From: CAIVVT01 sp963823095
GTDB taxonomy: Bacteria; Acidobacteriota; Terriglobia; Bryobacterales; Bryobacteraceae
Direction: 5' to 3'
Length of the DNA: 64,000 bases
Assembly: GCA_963823095.1 (NCBI GenBank)
Contig: CAWGKI010000006.1
Span: 124,001 to 188,000 of the forward strand
The translations under genes and the position numbers were made by a program. The notes under the pieces were generated by a model, which saw only the letters and a list, made by a program, of their open reading frames with translations, was not told the DNA's origin and ran no database searches. The number at the start of each line of letters is the position of its first letter. Position 1 is the first letter of the stretch. Shown one piece after another: positions 17,116 to 25,743 of this stretch.

Positions 17116-18053
17116 AATAGGAACGTCGATATCAATGCCAGCGCACCGAGGACGAATGCAACGGCCAGCAGTTCCGGCACTCGGAAGAGGCGCATTTTCG
17201 CGTTAGCAGTCTCCACAAGCACGATAAGAGCGGATAGGATCACAAGCTTGAAAAGATACGTTCCGCAGCCTATGGCGAGACTGGCCGCGCTCCAATCCGT
17301 GCTGAGGCCAAAGGGGTAGAAGGTATTGATCAACAGCGTCATCAGGATCAGCTGCTTGATAGACGCGCCCCACTCAATCAACGCCAGGTAGGGACCGGAG
17401 TACTCGAGAATCATCGCCTCGTGGATCATCGTCAATTCCAGGTGCGTGGCCGGATTGTCCACGGGGATACGGCCCGTTTCGGCAATCAGCACGATGAACA
17501 GCGCCGCGAAAGCGAGCATCTGAGAAGGAGCCAGGAATCTCCAGCTCTGACCGATCGCGCTACGCGCTACCTCGCTCAAGTTGGTTGAGTTCGCGCTCAA
17601 GGCCACGGTGAAGATCGCGAGCATCATGGCCGGCTCGGCCAACGACGAAATGGTCATCTCGCGGCTGCTGCCCAGCCCTCCGAACGAACTCCCCGTATCG
17701 AGGCCGCCGAGCGCCAGGAAGAACCTACCAAGTCCCAACAAATAAACCACAGCCAGGACTCCGCCGAAGAGACTGAGCGGGGCCTGAGCCGTAATCATCG
17801 GGATCAGGAGACCGACCAATGCCGCTGTAGCGAAGACCATGATGGGAGCCGCATCGAACAGCCAGGAGGCGGTATCGGGCATGACCATCCGCTTGCGAAA
17901 CAGCTTGAACAAGTTCCGGTAAGACTGCAGGATGCCTGGCCCGCGCCGCATCTGCAGGCGCGCCTTCAGCGTCTTGATGATTCCGCTGACCAGGGGAGAA
18001 ATGCACAGGACCAGAAGCAGTTGGATGGCCGCAGAGGCTAGCGTTGCGATCAT
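17112..18053 (-). CDS. hyfC: HyfC/NuoH-like membrane anchor subunit
   Basis: A 313-residue NuoH-family protein linking the peripheral arm to the membrane. Landmarks are RRGPGILQSYRNLFKLFRK in the first cytoplasmic loop, the GGLDTGSSFGGLGSSREM loop, ETGRIPVDNPATHLELTMIHEAMILEYSG, and eight or so helices. The second loop's acidic and arginine residues shape the quinone-like cavity in complex I, and here would couple redox change to pumping. I chose the ATG at 18051-18053, which overlaps the hyfB stop as ATGA. The frame's extra 35 codons upstream lie within hyfB and lack membrane character. Confidence 0.9.
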   Translation of the reverse strand: MIATLASAAIQLLLVLCISPLVSGIIKTLKARLQMRRGPGILQSYRNLFKLFRKRMVMPDTASWLFDAAPIMVFATAALVGLLIPMITAQAPLSLFGGVLAVVYLLGLGRFFLALGGLDTGSSFGGLGSSREMTISSLAEPAMMLAIFTVALSANSTNLSEVARSAIGQSWRFLAPSQMLAFAALFIVLIAETGRIPVDNPATHLELTMIHEAMILEYSGPYLALIEWGASIKQLILMTLLINTFYPFGLSTDWSAASLAIGCGTYLFKLVILSALIVLVETANAKMRLFRVPELLAVAFVLGALALISTFLF

Positions 18054-20086
18054 GGGCGTGCTCCAAAGAGCAGCAGGATCACCAGGGTCACAAAGATGTA
18101 AGCCAGGTACATGTGGATACTGCCCGCCTGAATGCCGCGCAAGTTGGTGGACACCCAATAGACCAATCGCTGAACTGGCTCGTAGAGCCTCTTTTCAAAG
18201 GTCGGCTCAATCTCGCTTTCGAAGTGGATGGAAGTCGGGAAGTAGGGGGAAACGTCGAATACTTTTTGAATCTCGCGGCGCGGCTTGTACAGCGCCGCGA
18301 AGATCATGCGAAGAGGCTTCGAAAAAGCTGTCGCGGTGTATTCGTTCGTTGCGTCGAGGCCTGGAAGGCCGCAGTCCCATGTTGGTCCGGCGCGCCTGAG
18401 GCGGGTCTTCCACACGAATAACGAGACAGGTACGAACGCGATCAGCAGAAGCAGAACTGCGATTGCCGCGGTCGAAACGCTTCCGCTTCGCGCGGCCCCG
18501 GCGGAAATCACGAACCCATTCGCTAAAGTCAGTTCCGGTCCGGCGCTGGCGCCAGCCAGTTGACGGGTCATGCCGTCGAACAAGGGCAGAAACCAGGACG
18601 CTCCGATTCCCAATACGAAGCAGAGTGCGGCCAGAATGCTCATGCCGGCAATCATCGATCGTGGTGCTTCATGAGCTTCTTCGGAGTGTGAGCTGCGGGG
18701 CAAGGCGAGGAAGGTGATGCCGAAGGCCTTAACGAAGCAGGCGGCGGCCAGCGCGCCGGTCAACGCGAGCAAGGAACCCGCGATGGGGAACATCAGGCTG
18801 ACCAGGCTGCGCGTGGTTCCGAATCCAGCGAGAAGGCTCTGATAGGTCAACCATTCACTGACAAACCCGTTTAGCGGCGGCAATCCTGAAATGGCGATCG
18901 CACCGATCAGAAAGCAGAACGCAGTCCAGGGCATTCGCCGGATCAGCCCGCCGAGATCCTCCATGTTTCGCGTGTGCGCGGAGTGCTGTACGGCGCCCGC
19001 ACCCAGGAACAAAAGACTCTTGAAGATGGCGTGATTCAGGGTGTGGAACAGACAGGCGATGATCGATACCGCGGCGAGTTGCGGATGGCCCGAGGTCCTG
19101 AACATCATTGCCGCTCCGAGACCGAGCAGGATAATGCCGATGTTCTCGATGCTGTGATACGCCAGCAGTCGCTTCAGGTCGTGCTCCTGGAGCGCGTACA
19201 ACACGCCGAGGATTGCCGACACGACGGCGACAGCGATCACCGCCATTCCCATCCACGGAGGGACCACTCCGAGAAACTCCAGAAACACGCGCACCATGCC
19301 GTAGATGCCGGCCTTGATGAGGATTCCCGAAAGCAATGCGGAGACGTTGGAGGGTGCTACGGGATGCGCCGCCGGAAGCCAGATGTGAACCGGAATCACG
19401 CCGGCTTTGATGCCAAAGCCAAGGAAAAAGAGGAAGAACGCCCAGCCCTGTTGTTGCGTTGAAAGATGCGCGGCCGCGGCGCGAAGTCCCGAGTAGTCCA
19501 GGCTGTGAGCGCCTTGAGCCAGCAGCGCGAACCCGAGCAGCAGGCAACCCGTATCCACGTGCGACATGATCAAGTACAAGAGACCGGCGTTGCGGCTCTC
19601 CTGGGACTCATGGTCGTAGGTCACCAGGGCATAGCTCGTCAGCGCCATCACTTCCCACGCGATCAAAAACAGGAACACGTTGGATGCGGTAAAGACGATC
19701 GCGAGACTCAGAATCATTGCGTTGAAGAAGAACGAGAACAGGCCCAGGTTGCAGTTCTTCTCCATCGACTTCATGTAGCCAATCGAGTAGATCGAGACCG
19801 CCGCGGTTACAAGCGCCAGCGCGAGGTTGAACAACGCCGAAACCGAATCCAGTGTGAAGCTGTAAGCGAATAAAGGGACCCCGCAGGGGATGGACCATTG
19901 CACCGCGCTCCCGGTCAGCGCGAAAGCGCTTGCCAGTCCGGTCAGGATCGCTCCAGCCAGCGCGAATCCACAGCCCAACCGTCGCGCCAGGCTGGCGCGG
20001 CCCTGCAACAGAAGACCGGAAAGGGCGCCTAGGGCATAGGCGGCGAGACCACCGGCGAAAACTTCGCCTGCCGCAAATGAATTCAT
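18050..20086 (-). CDS. hyfB: HyfB/NuoL-type membrane subunit
   Basis: A long antiporter-like subunit of 678 residues, first gene of the complex. It has about 15-16 helices with the antiporter signatures WEVMALTSYALVTYDHE, FGIKAGVIPVHIWLPAAHPVAPSNVSALLSG (channel lysine) and FHTLNHAIFKSLLFLGAGAVQH. The C-terminal region, including an amphipathic stretch before a last helix, resembles HyfB/HycC. The open frame reaches back to 20362, but the first 92 residues are not membrane-like. The ATG at 20084-20086 directly precedes the first helix, although its ribosome-binding site is weak. With HyfF it would give two or more ion-translocation paths. Confidence 0.88.
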   Translation of the reverse strand: MNSFAAGEVFAGGLAAYALGALSGLLLQGRASLARRLGCGFALAGAILTGLASAFALTGSAVQWSIPCGVPLFAYSFTLDSVSALFNLALALVTAAVSIYSIGYMKSMEKNCNLGLFSFFFNAMILSLAIVFTASNVFLFLIAWEVMALTSYALVTYDHESQESRNAGLLYLIMSHVDTGCLLLGFALLAQGAHSLDYSGLRAAAAHLSTQQQGWAFFLFFLGFGIKAGVIPVHIWLPAAHPVAPSNVSALLSGILIKAGIYGMVRVFLEFLGVVPPWMGMAVIAVAVVSAILGVLYALQEHDLKRLLAYHSIENIGIILLGLGAAMMFRTSGHPQLAAVSIIACLFHTLNHAIFKSLLFLGAGAVQHSAHTRNMEDLGGLIRRMPWTAFCFLIGAIAISGLPPLNGFVSEWLTYQSLLAGFGTTRSLVSLMFPIAGSLLALTGALAAACFVKAFGITFLALPRSSHSEEAHEAPRSMIAGMSILAALCFVLGIGASWFLPLFDGMTRQLAGASAGPELTLANGFVISAGAARSGSVSTAAIAVLLLLIAFVPVSLFVWKTRLRRAGPTWDCGLPGLDATNEYTATAFSKPLRMIFAALYKPRREIQKVFDVSPYFPTSIHFESEIEPTFEKRLYEPVQRLVYWVSTNLRGIQAGSIHMYLAYIFVTLVILLLFGARP

Positions 20087-20755
20087 TGTTCGAACGGCGC
20101 CGAGTTCGCTATTGGCGAAGCAGCGCAATATCCCCCAAGCGATTTGAAGCAACTGCGCTTCCAAGTCGATGCCAAGGCAGCACACCCAACGGATACACTG
20201 GCTTAACGCGAGACGCCAGAGGCAGGTGTGAGTGAGTTCATCGCGCCCGCTCTGGGACGGGTGCAAATCTTGCATCATTTTAAGAGTATCACCCCGCGGG
20301 TTCCACTGAAAATACTCCGAAACGCAGCCGCGACCGTGAGAAGCTGTAAATCTATTGGCCAAATCACTTTTGCATCTAATGTTTTCAACTACTTACCCCT
20401 GGTAAAACCGAGGAATCGCCAATTGTTTTACGGCTTCTGAGGGAGCGGTTTCACAATGTGCTGGCCGCTTTCTCTCCCGCTCGATTTTGTGATCTGATCA
20501 GCCGCCGATTCCCCGTCCATCACTGTTCACCTGCGCGAACTGCAGCGATTGCAGTCCGATGCGAACAGATCGGATCGTCGCGTCGATGCCCGGCGCCGGA
20601 TATCCGGCTTGAGTGCGGAAGCGATGTCCGCCAACCCCGCACCTGAGATGCACTCAGAAACAATCGGCCTCCGCTCCACGGCGCGTGTACCAGACGCCAT
20701 CGCGGCTGGAATTGTTGCAGTGGCCCGGAAAGCGATGCGGCGCGGATGTTCGATC
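20087..20755. other. Intergenic region upstream of the hyf-like operon
   Basis: No gene is apparent between the glycosyltransferase stop and the first membrane-subunit gene. It should contain the promoter of the minus-strand complex. The only structure I see is a small inverted repeat TTACC-CCT-GGTAA at 20393-20405 within an AT-richer stretch (20340-20440). The short open frames here are uncharacteristic of coding DNA. Confidence 0.45.
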
Positions 20756-21868
20756 TCATCTTCGTGCAGCGTCGAGAAGCGTATTCAGCGTCGTTTCGGC
20801 GCATCTTCGCCAGGTGAACCTGGAAGCCCGCAATGGGCCGGATTGCGACAGGCGCGCGCGCAAATCCGGATCCGTTGCCGTTCGCTCCAGTGCGCCTAGC
20901 ATGGAGTCTTCGTTCGCCGGATCGAAGAGGACGGCCGCATCCCCCGTGATGGTGCGCAGTGGTTCGATGTCGGAGCAGGCCGTCGGCACGCCGGCGGCGA
21001 GGCCTTCCAGGACGGGCAATCCAAAGCCCTCGAAGGTGGTGGGGTAGATCACGGCCGCAGCCCGTTCGAAGCAGGCGTAGAGCTCCCGCCTCGACAGCCA
21101 GCCAAGGCATTGTACGCCCGAGTCCAACTCCGCATCTTCGATCTGGCCGCGGATGGCCTCGTCAGCGAAGCCGCGGACCCCGGTCAGCAGGAGGCTCCAT
21201 TCGGGGTGCGCGGCGCGAAATCGCCGGAAGACCCGTAACAGCCGGGCATGATTCTTGTGTGCGTGCGTGGTCGACGGGCAAAGTATCACCGGTTCGGCGC
21301 ATTGCCCCTCGCGTCGCTTCCGGATCTCGGAGAACTCCTCGTCCACTCCATGCCAGGCCACCACAACGCGCCTTTCCGCGATTGAGTAGTTGCGCAGCAA
21401 ATCGGCTCTCGTCGCATCGCTGACGGCAATCAGCCGGCGGCTGGTCCGGATCGACTGCCAGACGAAGTATTTCCAGAACGGCAGTTCGAACCAGCGGAAG
21501 TACTCGGGATGGCGCAAGTGTTGCAGGTCGTGGATTGTCGTGACAGTAGGGCAAGGCGCAAGGGCTGGGGCGGTGAATCCGGGGCAGAACAACACGTCGA
21601 GACCCGTACAATGCAGCGGCAGCAGAACCTGCTCGTAGAGCAGACGCGCGGGACGATTGGCCGCGCGTACGCCCGTCTGCCTCACTTGCCAGTTCGGATG
21701 CACCGGGATCAGGTCTCTCTGCGTTTCGCGGTTCGTGAACACAGTGAACTGGTGTGAAGAATCCAGTGCGCAGAGAGCCCGGATCAGGCTCCGCAGATAG
21801 ATCTCCGTGCCGCCGACGCCGCCAGGAATGAGGTATAGCGCATTGACGCCGATCCGCAGCGAGGTCAT
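20756..21868 (-). CDS. GT4-family glycosyltransferase
   Basis: A 370-residue GT-B fold glycosyltransferase of family 4. The acceptor-domain motif GGVGGTEIYLRSL lies near residues 16-28. The donor-domain signature YPTTFEGFGLPVLEGLAAGVPT near residues 268-290 includes the E-x7-E nucleotide-sugar motif. It would transfer a hexose from an activated donor to a growing glycan on the cytoplasmic face. The start codon overlaps the stop of the upstream membrane-TPR gene (ATGA), and this is the last gene of a minus-strand glycan operon. Donor and acceptor sugars cannot be deduced. The end of the protein (TLLDAARR) is of normal length, so the gene looks complete. Confidence 0.88.
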   Translation of the reverse strand: MTSLRIGVNALYLIPGGVGGTEIYLRSLIRALCALDSSHQFTVFTNRETQRDLIPVHPNWQVRQTGVRAANRPARLLYEQVLLPLHCTGLDVLFCPGFTAPALAPCPTVTTIHDLQHLRHPEYFRWFELPFWKYFVWQSIRTSRRLIAVSDATRADLLRNYSIAERRVVVAWHGVDEEFSEIRKRREGQCAEPVILCPSTTHAHKNHARLLRVFRRFRAAHPEWSLLLTGVRGFADEAIRGQIEDAELDSGVQCLGWLSRRELYACFERAAAVIYPTTFEGFGLPVLEGLAAGVPTACSDIEPLRTITGDAAVLFDPANEDSMLGALERTATDPDLRARLSQSGPLRASRFTWRRCAETTLNTLLDAARR

Positions 21869-23616
21869 TTTGACACGGGCTGTCTTTTCTCACGCACATA
21901 GCGCATAGCCGCCTCTGCCTTCGAGAGGCCGGCGAGTGAGAACTCATCATTGGGCCGGAGTTCCAGCGCATGCCGGTATTCGGCCGCCGCCTCTTCAAAT
22001 CGCCTCATACTCAAATAGGCGCTGCCGCGGAAACTATAAACTTGCCAGTATTGGGGGTCGAGTCGTTGCGCCTGATCGAGCGCGTCCAACGCTTCTCCCC
22101 AGCGGCCGTGTCTCTCGAATAACCCTGCGAGCAGCGTCCATGTTCGCGCTTGGGGGAGGATATCGATCGACCTGCGGTACTCGGATGCCGCATGGTCGAT
22201 CCGATTGTCGCACTCGGAGGCCGCGGCATAATCCCAGTAAAATTCCGGCTTCTGCTGGCCCAGCTTTTCAACGCGCTCAAACGCATTCACAGCTTCAGAG
22301 CACCGCTGAAGCTTGAGGTACGCCAGGCCCAGGTGCGTCCAACTTCGGGAGTTCTGGGGATTGCCTCGGGTGGAATCCTCCCACATCGCGACCTCCGATC
22401 CATAGGCCCTATTGCGGCTCCACGTCCCAACCGCTAACGCGGCGATCGCCAGGAATATGATCGAGTTCTTCCATCTGGAACCGGGCCATCGGCGCACAAA
22501 TTCCATCAGGATCAGGAGGAGTCCGATGCTCGGAAGGTAAGCCCGCCGTTCGGCTGCCGCGTCCGCGATCGGTATGACGGAGGAAGTCGGAGACAGCAGG
22601 ATGAGGAACACTGGAACGCCTAGCGACCCGAGAGGATACTTGCGCCGGAACTTCCAGGCGAGCGCAAGAAGAGTTATCAGCCCTGCCAGGCCCAGGATCG
22701 TAAATGGGTCAAACAAGCCGGCTGACTTCGGGAAGCCGTAATCAAAGTTCTGGCCCACCGGAAAAGCGAAGAGCCGGATGTAAATCCAGATTACCTTGAA
22801 CTGAGTGCACAGATATTCATACCAGGCGGTGCCGGCTAGCGAGTAGCCCGCGGTACCGCCTGAGCGGGAACTGACGAACGCGGCCACCGCGATGCCGCCA
22901 AGCACGCCTCCGGCCGCCAGCGGAATATGGAGTCTCCAGTTGCGTGTCAAGCCCGCAGATCCACGGCCTTCCGTCATCCAAAAATCGACCAACGGAATGA
23001 CAGCGGCCATCGCAACTACTGGTTCTTTGGCGACAGTCCCGACCGTCAGAAGGGCAAGAATCGACGCCGATCGGGCCCAGCCGATTGGGCGCGTCCCGGC
23101 AGCTACCAGCAATGCCAGCGCAGCGTATGCAAATGGTGTACTCAGATTCTCCGACCGGCTGGCCATATAGGAAACGGCTTCCGTCTGCAGCGGGTGAAAC
23201 AGAAACACCAGACTGCCCAGCAGCGCCAGCCGCGAAGCCTCTCGTTCCTGGCTCCCGGTCATTTCCAGTAGCCGTCGAAGCAAATAGAGAACAAGACCGC
23301 CGGTAATAAAGTGAAACACCAGATTGGTCACGTGGTATAGGAACGTCTCACGTCCCGCGACAAGGTAATTCAGGTGGAGGCTCAGATTGGTGAGAGGCCG
23401 GACTCCGTGCAAGTAGTTGGTCCACTTGGGCGGGGCCATCTCCCTGAAAACCGGCAGGCCGATATCGTCGAATAAAATTGGACCGTTTAGAGCAGGCCAG
23501 TACACTGCCATGAGAACGCAAAACACTACGGGCAATAACCACCATGGCAGCGATGACGAGGCCGGGGCTGCGTCAGTCTTAGGATCGGTCTTTTTTAATG
23601 TTGTCCGGGATGTCAT
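21865..23616 (-). CDS. Polytopic membrane protein with C-terminal TPR repeats
   Basis: About 583 residues. The N-terminal 400 residues form around ten membrane helices with a GT-C-like first loop (LFDDIGLPVFREM, acidic pair), resembling TMTC/ArnT-type lipid-linked sugar transferases. The rest holds at least four tetratricopeptide repeats (for example SWTHLGLAYLKLQRCSEAVNAFERVEKL). Proteins of this layout are common in Acidobacteriota and are suspected of O-glycosylating exported proteins, but the family is poorly characterised. I prefer the ATG at 23614-23616; a TTG at 23632-23634 is possible. Either start lies inside the upstream DUF2304 gene, so the two are translationally coupled. Confidence 0.72.
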   Translation of the reverse strand: MTSRTTLKKTDPKTDAAPASSSLPWWLLPVVFCVLMAVYWPALNGPILFDDIGLPVFREMAPPKWTNYLHGVRPLTNLSLHLNYLVAGRETFLYHVTNLVFHFITGGLVLYLLRRLLEMTGSQEREASRLALLGSLVFLFHPLQTEAVSYMASRSENLSTPFAYAALALLVAAGTRPIGWARSASILALLTVGTVAKEPVVAMAAVIPLVDFWMTEGRGSAGLTRNWRLHIPLAAGGVLGGIAVAAFVSSRSGGTAGYSLAGTAWYEYLCTQFKVIWIYIRLFAFPVGQNFDYGFPKSAGLFDPFTILGLAGLITLLALAWKFRRKYPLGSLGVPVFLILLSPTSSVIPIADAAAERRAYLPSIGLLLILMEFVRRWPGSRWKNSIIFLAIAALAVGTWSRNRAYGSEVAMWEDSTRGNPQNSRSWTHLGLAYLKLQRCSEAVNAFERVEKLGQQKPEFYWDYAAASECDNRIDHAASEYRRSIDILPQARTWTLLAGLFERHGRWGEALDALDQAQRLDPQYWQVYSFRGSAYLSMRRFEEAAAEYRHALELRPNDEFSLAGLSKAEAAMRYVREKRQPVSK

Positions 23617-23953
23617 GGGTTTGGCGTAACTCAAATTCGAGGATTGCTACTCTCTGTGTCAGCGTAATGTTCATGTCCTTCAGGTGCGATATGACTATCG
23701 AGACTCGATGGAATACTCCCAGGAAGACAAGCATGATCAGGAAGATCAACACTACCAACGGCTCGTTCAGGCCCAGCAGGGCGGAAATTTGAACCAGAAA
23801 GCCCTCCGACCGTGAGAGCGCAAAGATCAAAGTTGCGGCGGCGAGCCAACTCACCGAGTACTCGATTCGAATGCGGGAGCGGCGGAGCCCGCGCATAACG
23901 ATCAGGAACAGGCAGATGCTGACGAGCGAGAGAACGTCGAGAAGCCGTTCCAT
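23579..23953 (-). CDS. DUF2304 small membrane protein
   Basis: A 124-residue membrane protein with three hydrophobic segments (about 5-20, 33-50 and 62-84) and a cationic, probably coiled C-terminal helix (HLKDMNITLTQRVAILEFELRQTH). The pattern matches the DUF2304 family, which is repeatedly found next to dolichyl-phosphate-mannose-synthase-like glycosyltransferases. The GT2 gene of that type lies six bases upstream. The likely role is as an anchor or partner for the glycosyltransferase, but no activity has been assigned. The end overlaps the start of the following membrane-TPR gene. Confidence 0.75.
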   Translation of the reverse strand: MERLLDVLSLVSICLFLIVMRGLRRSRIRIEYSVSWLAAATLIFALSRSEGFLVQISALLGLNEPLVVLIFLIMLVFLGVFHRVSIVISHLKDMNITLTQRVAILEFELRQTHDIPDNIKKDRS

Positions 23954-23959
23954 GTTTGC

Positions 23960-24718
23960 CTATTTGCCTCCTTTATGAGCAGCCGGCCGGCCGAGCCAGC
24001 GCCAGACATCCAGCCTCAGGATGTTCACCAGGACGCCCAACAAAACGTGGACCATGAAGTAAACGTACTTGGCGCCGTGAATGCTGCTGCGGCCCCCGAT
24101 CCTCGGCCGCATCTGAACGGGCACTTCCTCAAATCTGAACGCGCGCCGTTGCAGCACAACCAAGGTCTCAATCTCCGGATATTCGAGCGGGAAGCTATGG
24201 CTGAAGACTTCCAGCGCCCTGCGGTTCACAGCCACAAAACCCGACGTCGGATCGGCCACGCGACGTCCCAGGATGGGGCGCAGCAGGAGCTTGAAGAAAG
24301 CGCTACCCATCGCTCGGAGGAGGCTGCTCGATTCCGAATCGGCGCCGTTCGGCCTGACGCCGATCACCATTTCGAATCCGGTCGCCTCCAGCCGGTCCAG
24401 AAGCCGTGGAATATCCGCTGGGTTGTGCTGTCCGTCGCCGTCAATGCGGATGACGGACTCCATCCCCATTTCGTGGGCCAGCCTGTAGCCGGTCTGAATG
24501 CATCCGCCGAGACCGAGATGGCAAGGCAGCGAAACAACTTCGGCTCCCGCTTCCACCGCGATGAGTCGCGTGCCGTCGGTTGAGCAATCGTCGCAGACAA
24601 TCACACGCAACGAGGGGTAAAGACCCCGCACTTCCGTGACTACGCTACCTATCGCCTTTGCCTCGTTGTAAGCGGGAATCAAGAGCACGACTCTGGCGCG
24701 GCCTGTGTCTACGATCAA
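23960..24718 (-). CDS. GT2 polyprenyl-phosphate-sugar synthase (DPM1-like)
   Basis: A 252-residue GT-A fold glycosyltransferase. LLIPAYNEAKAIGSVV starts the domain, CDDCSTDGT carries the nucleotide-binding aspartates, and RIDGDGQHNP is the DxD-type metal site; RIGGRSSIHG follows. It resembles dolichyl-phosphate mannose synthase and bacterial polyprenyl-phosphate glycosyltransferases, which load a sugar onto a lipid carrier for use by GT-C enzymes. The C-terminal hydrophobic stretch (FMVHVLLGVLVNIL) may contact the membrane. The start overlaps the stop of the preceding GT2 gene by four bases. The downstream DUF2304 and TMTC-like genes fit as partner and as consumer of the lipid-linked sugar. 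Confidence 0.85.
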   Translation of the reverse strand: MIVDTGRARVVLLIPAYNEAKAIGSVVTEVRGLYPSLRVIVCDDCSTDGTRLIAVEAGAEVVSLPCHLGLGGCIQTGYRLAHEMGMESVIRIDGDGQHNPADIPRLLDRLEATGFEMVIGVRPNGADSESSSLLRAMGSAFFKLLLRPILGRRVADPTSGFVAVNRRALEVFSHSFPLEYPEIETLVVLQRRAFRFEEVPVQMRPRIGGRSSIHGAKYVYFMVHVLLGVLVNILRLDVWRWLGRPAAHKGGK

Positions 24719-25725
24719 TGCGATGCCACCTCTTTAATCCCGACGCGATGCGCCGCTAATACGGCCCGGAACTGCCGCGCCGTCAGCCGCCTGGGAGTCC
24801 GAAAACGCAGGCGCAGGATTTCGGGCAGCCTGGCTATCAAGTGAAAATGCGCCTTAATCACCAGCCACGGCAAAATCCAAAATGGCAGGCCGGAGGCCCG
24901 GAATTCCGCCGCGCGGCCGTGCCCGGAAATGGCCGTCAGAACGTGGAGCAGGTACCGCGCGACGGAGTAGAAATGGGCAGCAAGCAGATCCGGGAGCGGG
25001 AAGAGTTTCCAGACGGTACGCAGGCGATTCCTTTCCACATACCAGGCCTTGGTTGCGGAGGCGCGCCCGCTGCTCGCCGAATATTGGTGCTCGACTTCGG
25101 CGTCCGGCACGTACAGGCACTTCCAACCCAACCAGCGCGCCCTCAGTCCGAGATCGGTGTCCTCGTGGAAGAGAAACAACGCTTCGTCGAACAGGCCCGT
25201 CTCGGCCAGCATGGCGCTTTTATAGACGGCGGCGCAGCCGCTGGGCAACAGCGCTTCGCAAGGCGCATCGTACGACGCGGCAGGCCGGGCGTGACCCCGC
25301 TGTATGCTCGATCCATCCCGCGCCAGGAGCATGCCCGTTGAATCGATGACGTTCGTCCCAGCCAGCAGAATTCGCGGGGCGGCCATGCCTGCCTCGCCAT
25401 CGGCGGATAGGGCGCCAATCAGGGCTTCGAGACAATTGGGGCGCATTGCCGCATCGTCGTTTAAGGCCACGAAGTACTCCGCGGGGTGCTTCCTGAACGC
25501 CTGATTCACAGCCGCGCCGTAGCCGACATTCGTTCCGTTTTCGATCACGTCGACGAAGTCGAATCCTCTCGTGCACTCCCGAGCCAAACACATTCCACTA
25601 TTGTCTACAACCACCGCCCGGAAGTTACGGAACGTCTGCGCCGCGAGAGCGGCCAGGCAAGCGCGCAGGTGATCTCGCGGCGAGAGGGTCGGGATGGCCA
25701 AAGTCAGGGTCGCGGACACAAGCAA
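24715..25725 (-). CDS. GT2 rhamnosyltransferase-like glycosyltransferase
   Basis: A 336-residue GT2 enzyme of the WbbL/rhamnosyltransferase type. Features are an IPTLSPRDHLRACLAAL start, the metal motif ALNDDAAM near residues 96-103, GCAAVYKSAMLAETGLFDE, and the acceptor-side HEDTDLGLRARWLGW near 188. A C-terminal amphipathic extension is typical. The start could be the TTG at 25725 or the GTG two codons later; neither has a strong ribosome-binding site. It lies 18 bases behind the GT4 gene and overlaps the next GT2 gene, so it belongs to the same operon, presumably building a rhamnose-containing surface glycan. Confidence 0.83.
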   Translation of the reverse strand: MLVSATLTLAIPTLSPRDHLRACLAALAAQTFRNFRAVVVDNSGMCLARECTRGFDFVDVIENGTNVGYGAAVNQAFRKHPAEYFVALNDDAAMRPNCLEALIGALSADGEAGMAAPRILLAGTNVIDSTGMLLARDGSSIQRGHARPAASYDAPCEALLPSGCAAVYKSAMLAETGLFDEALFLFHEDTDLGLRARWLGWKCLYVPDAEVEHQYSASSGRASATKAWYVERNRLRTVWKLFPLPDLLAAHFYSVARYLLHVLTAISGHGRAAEFRASGLPFWILPWLVIKAHFHLIARLPEILRLRFRTPRRLTARQFRAVLAAHRVGIKEVASH

Positions 25726-25743
25726 TCATTCTATCGCCTGGGT

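Noticed and set aside
12465..20086. Annotation as a working formate hydrogenlyase or NiFe hydrogenase
   Set aside because: All four nickel-ligand cysteines are absent from the large subunit, and no formate dehydrogenase or maturation genes are present.
20087..20362. An extra 92-residue N-terminus on HyfB
   Set aside because: The segment is not membrane-like, contains several cysteines and histidines without a motif, and HyfB homologues begin at the first helix.
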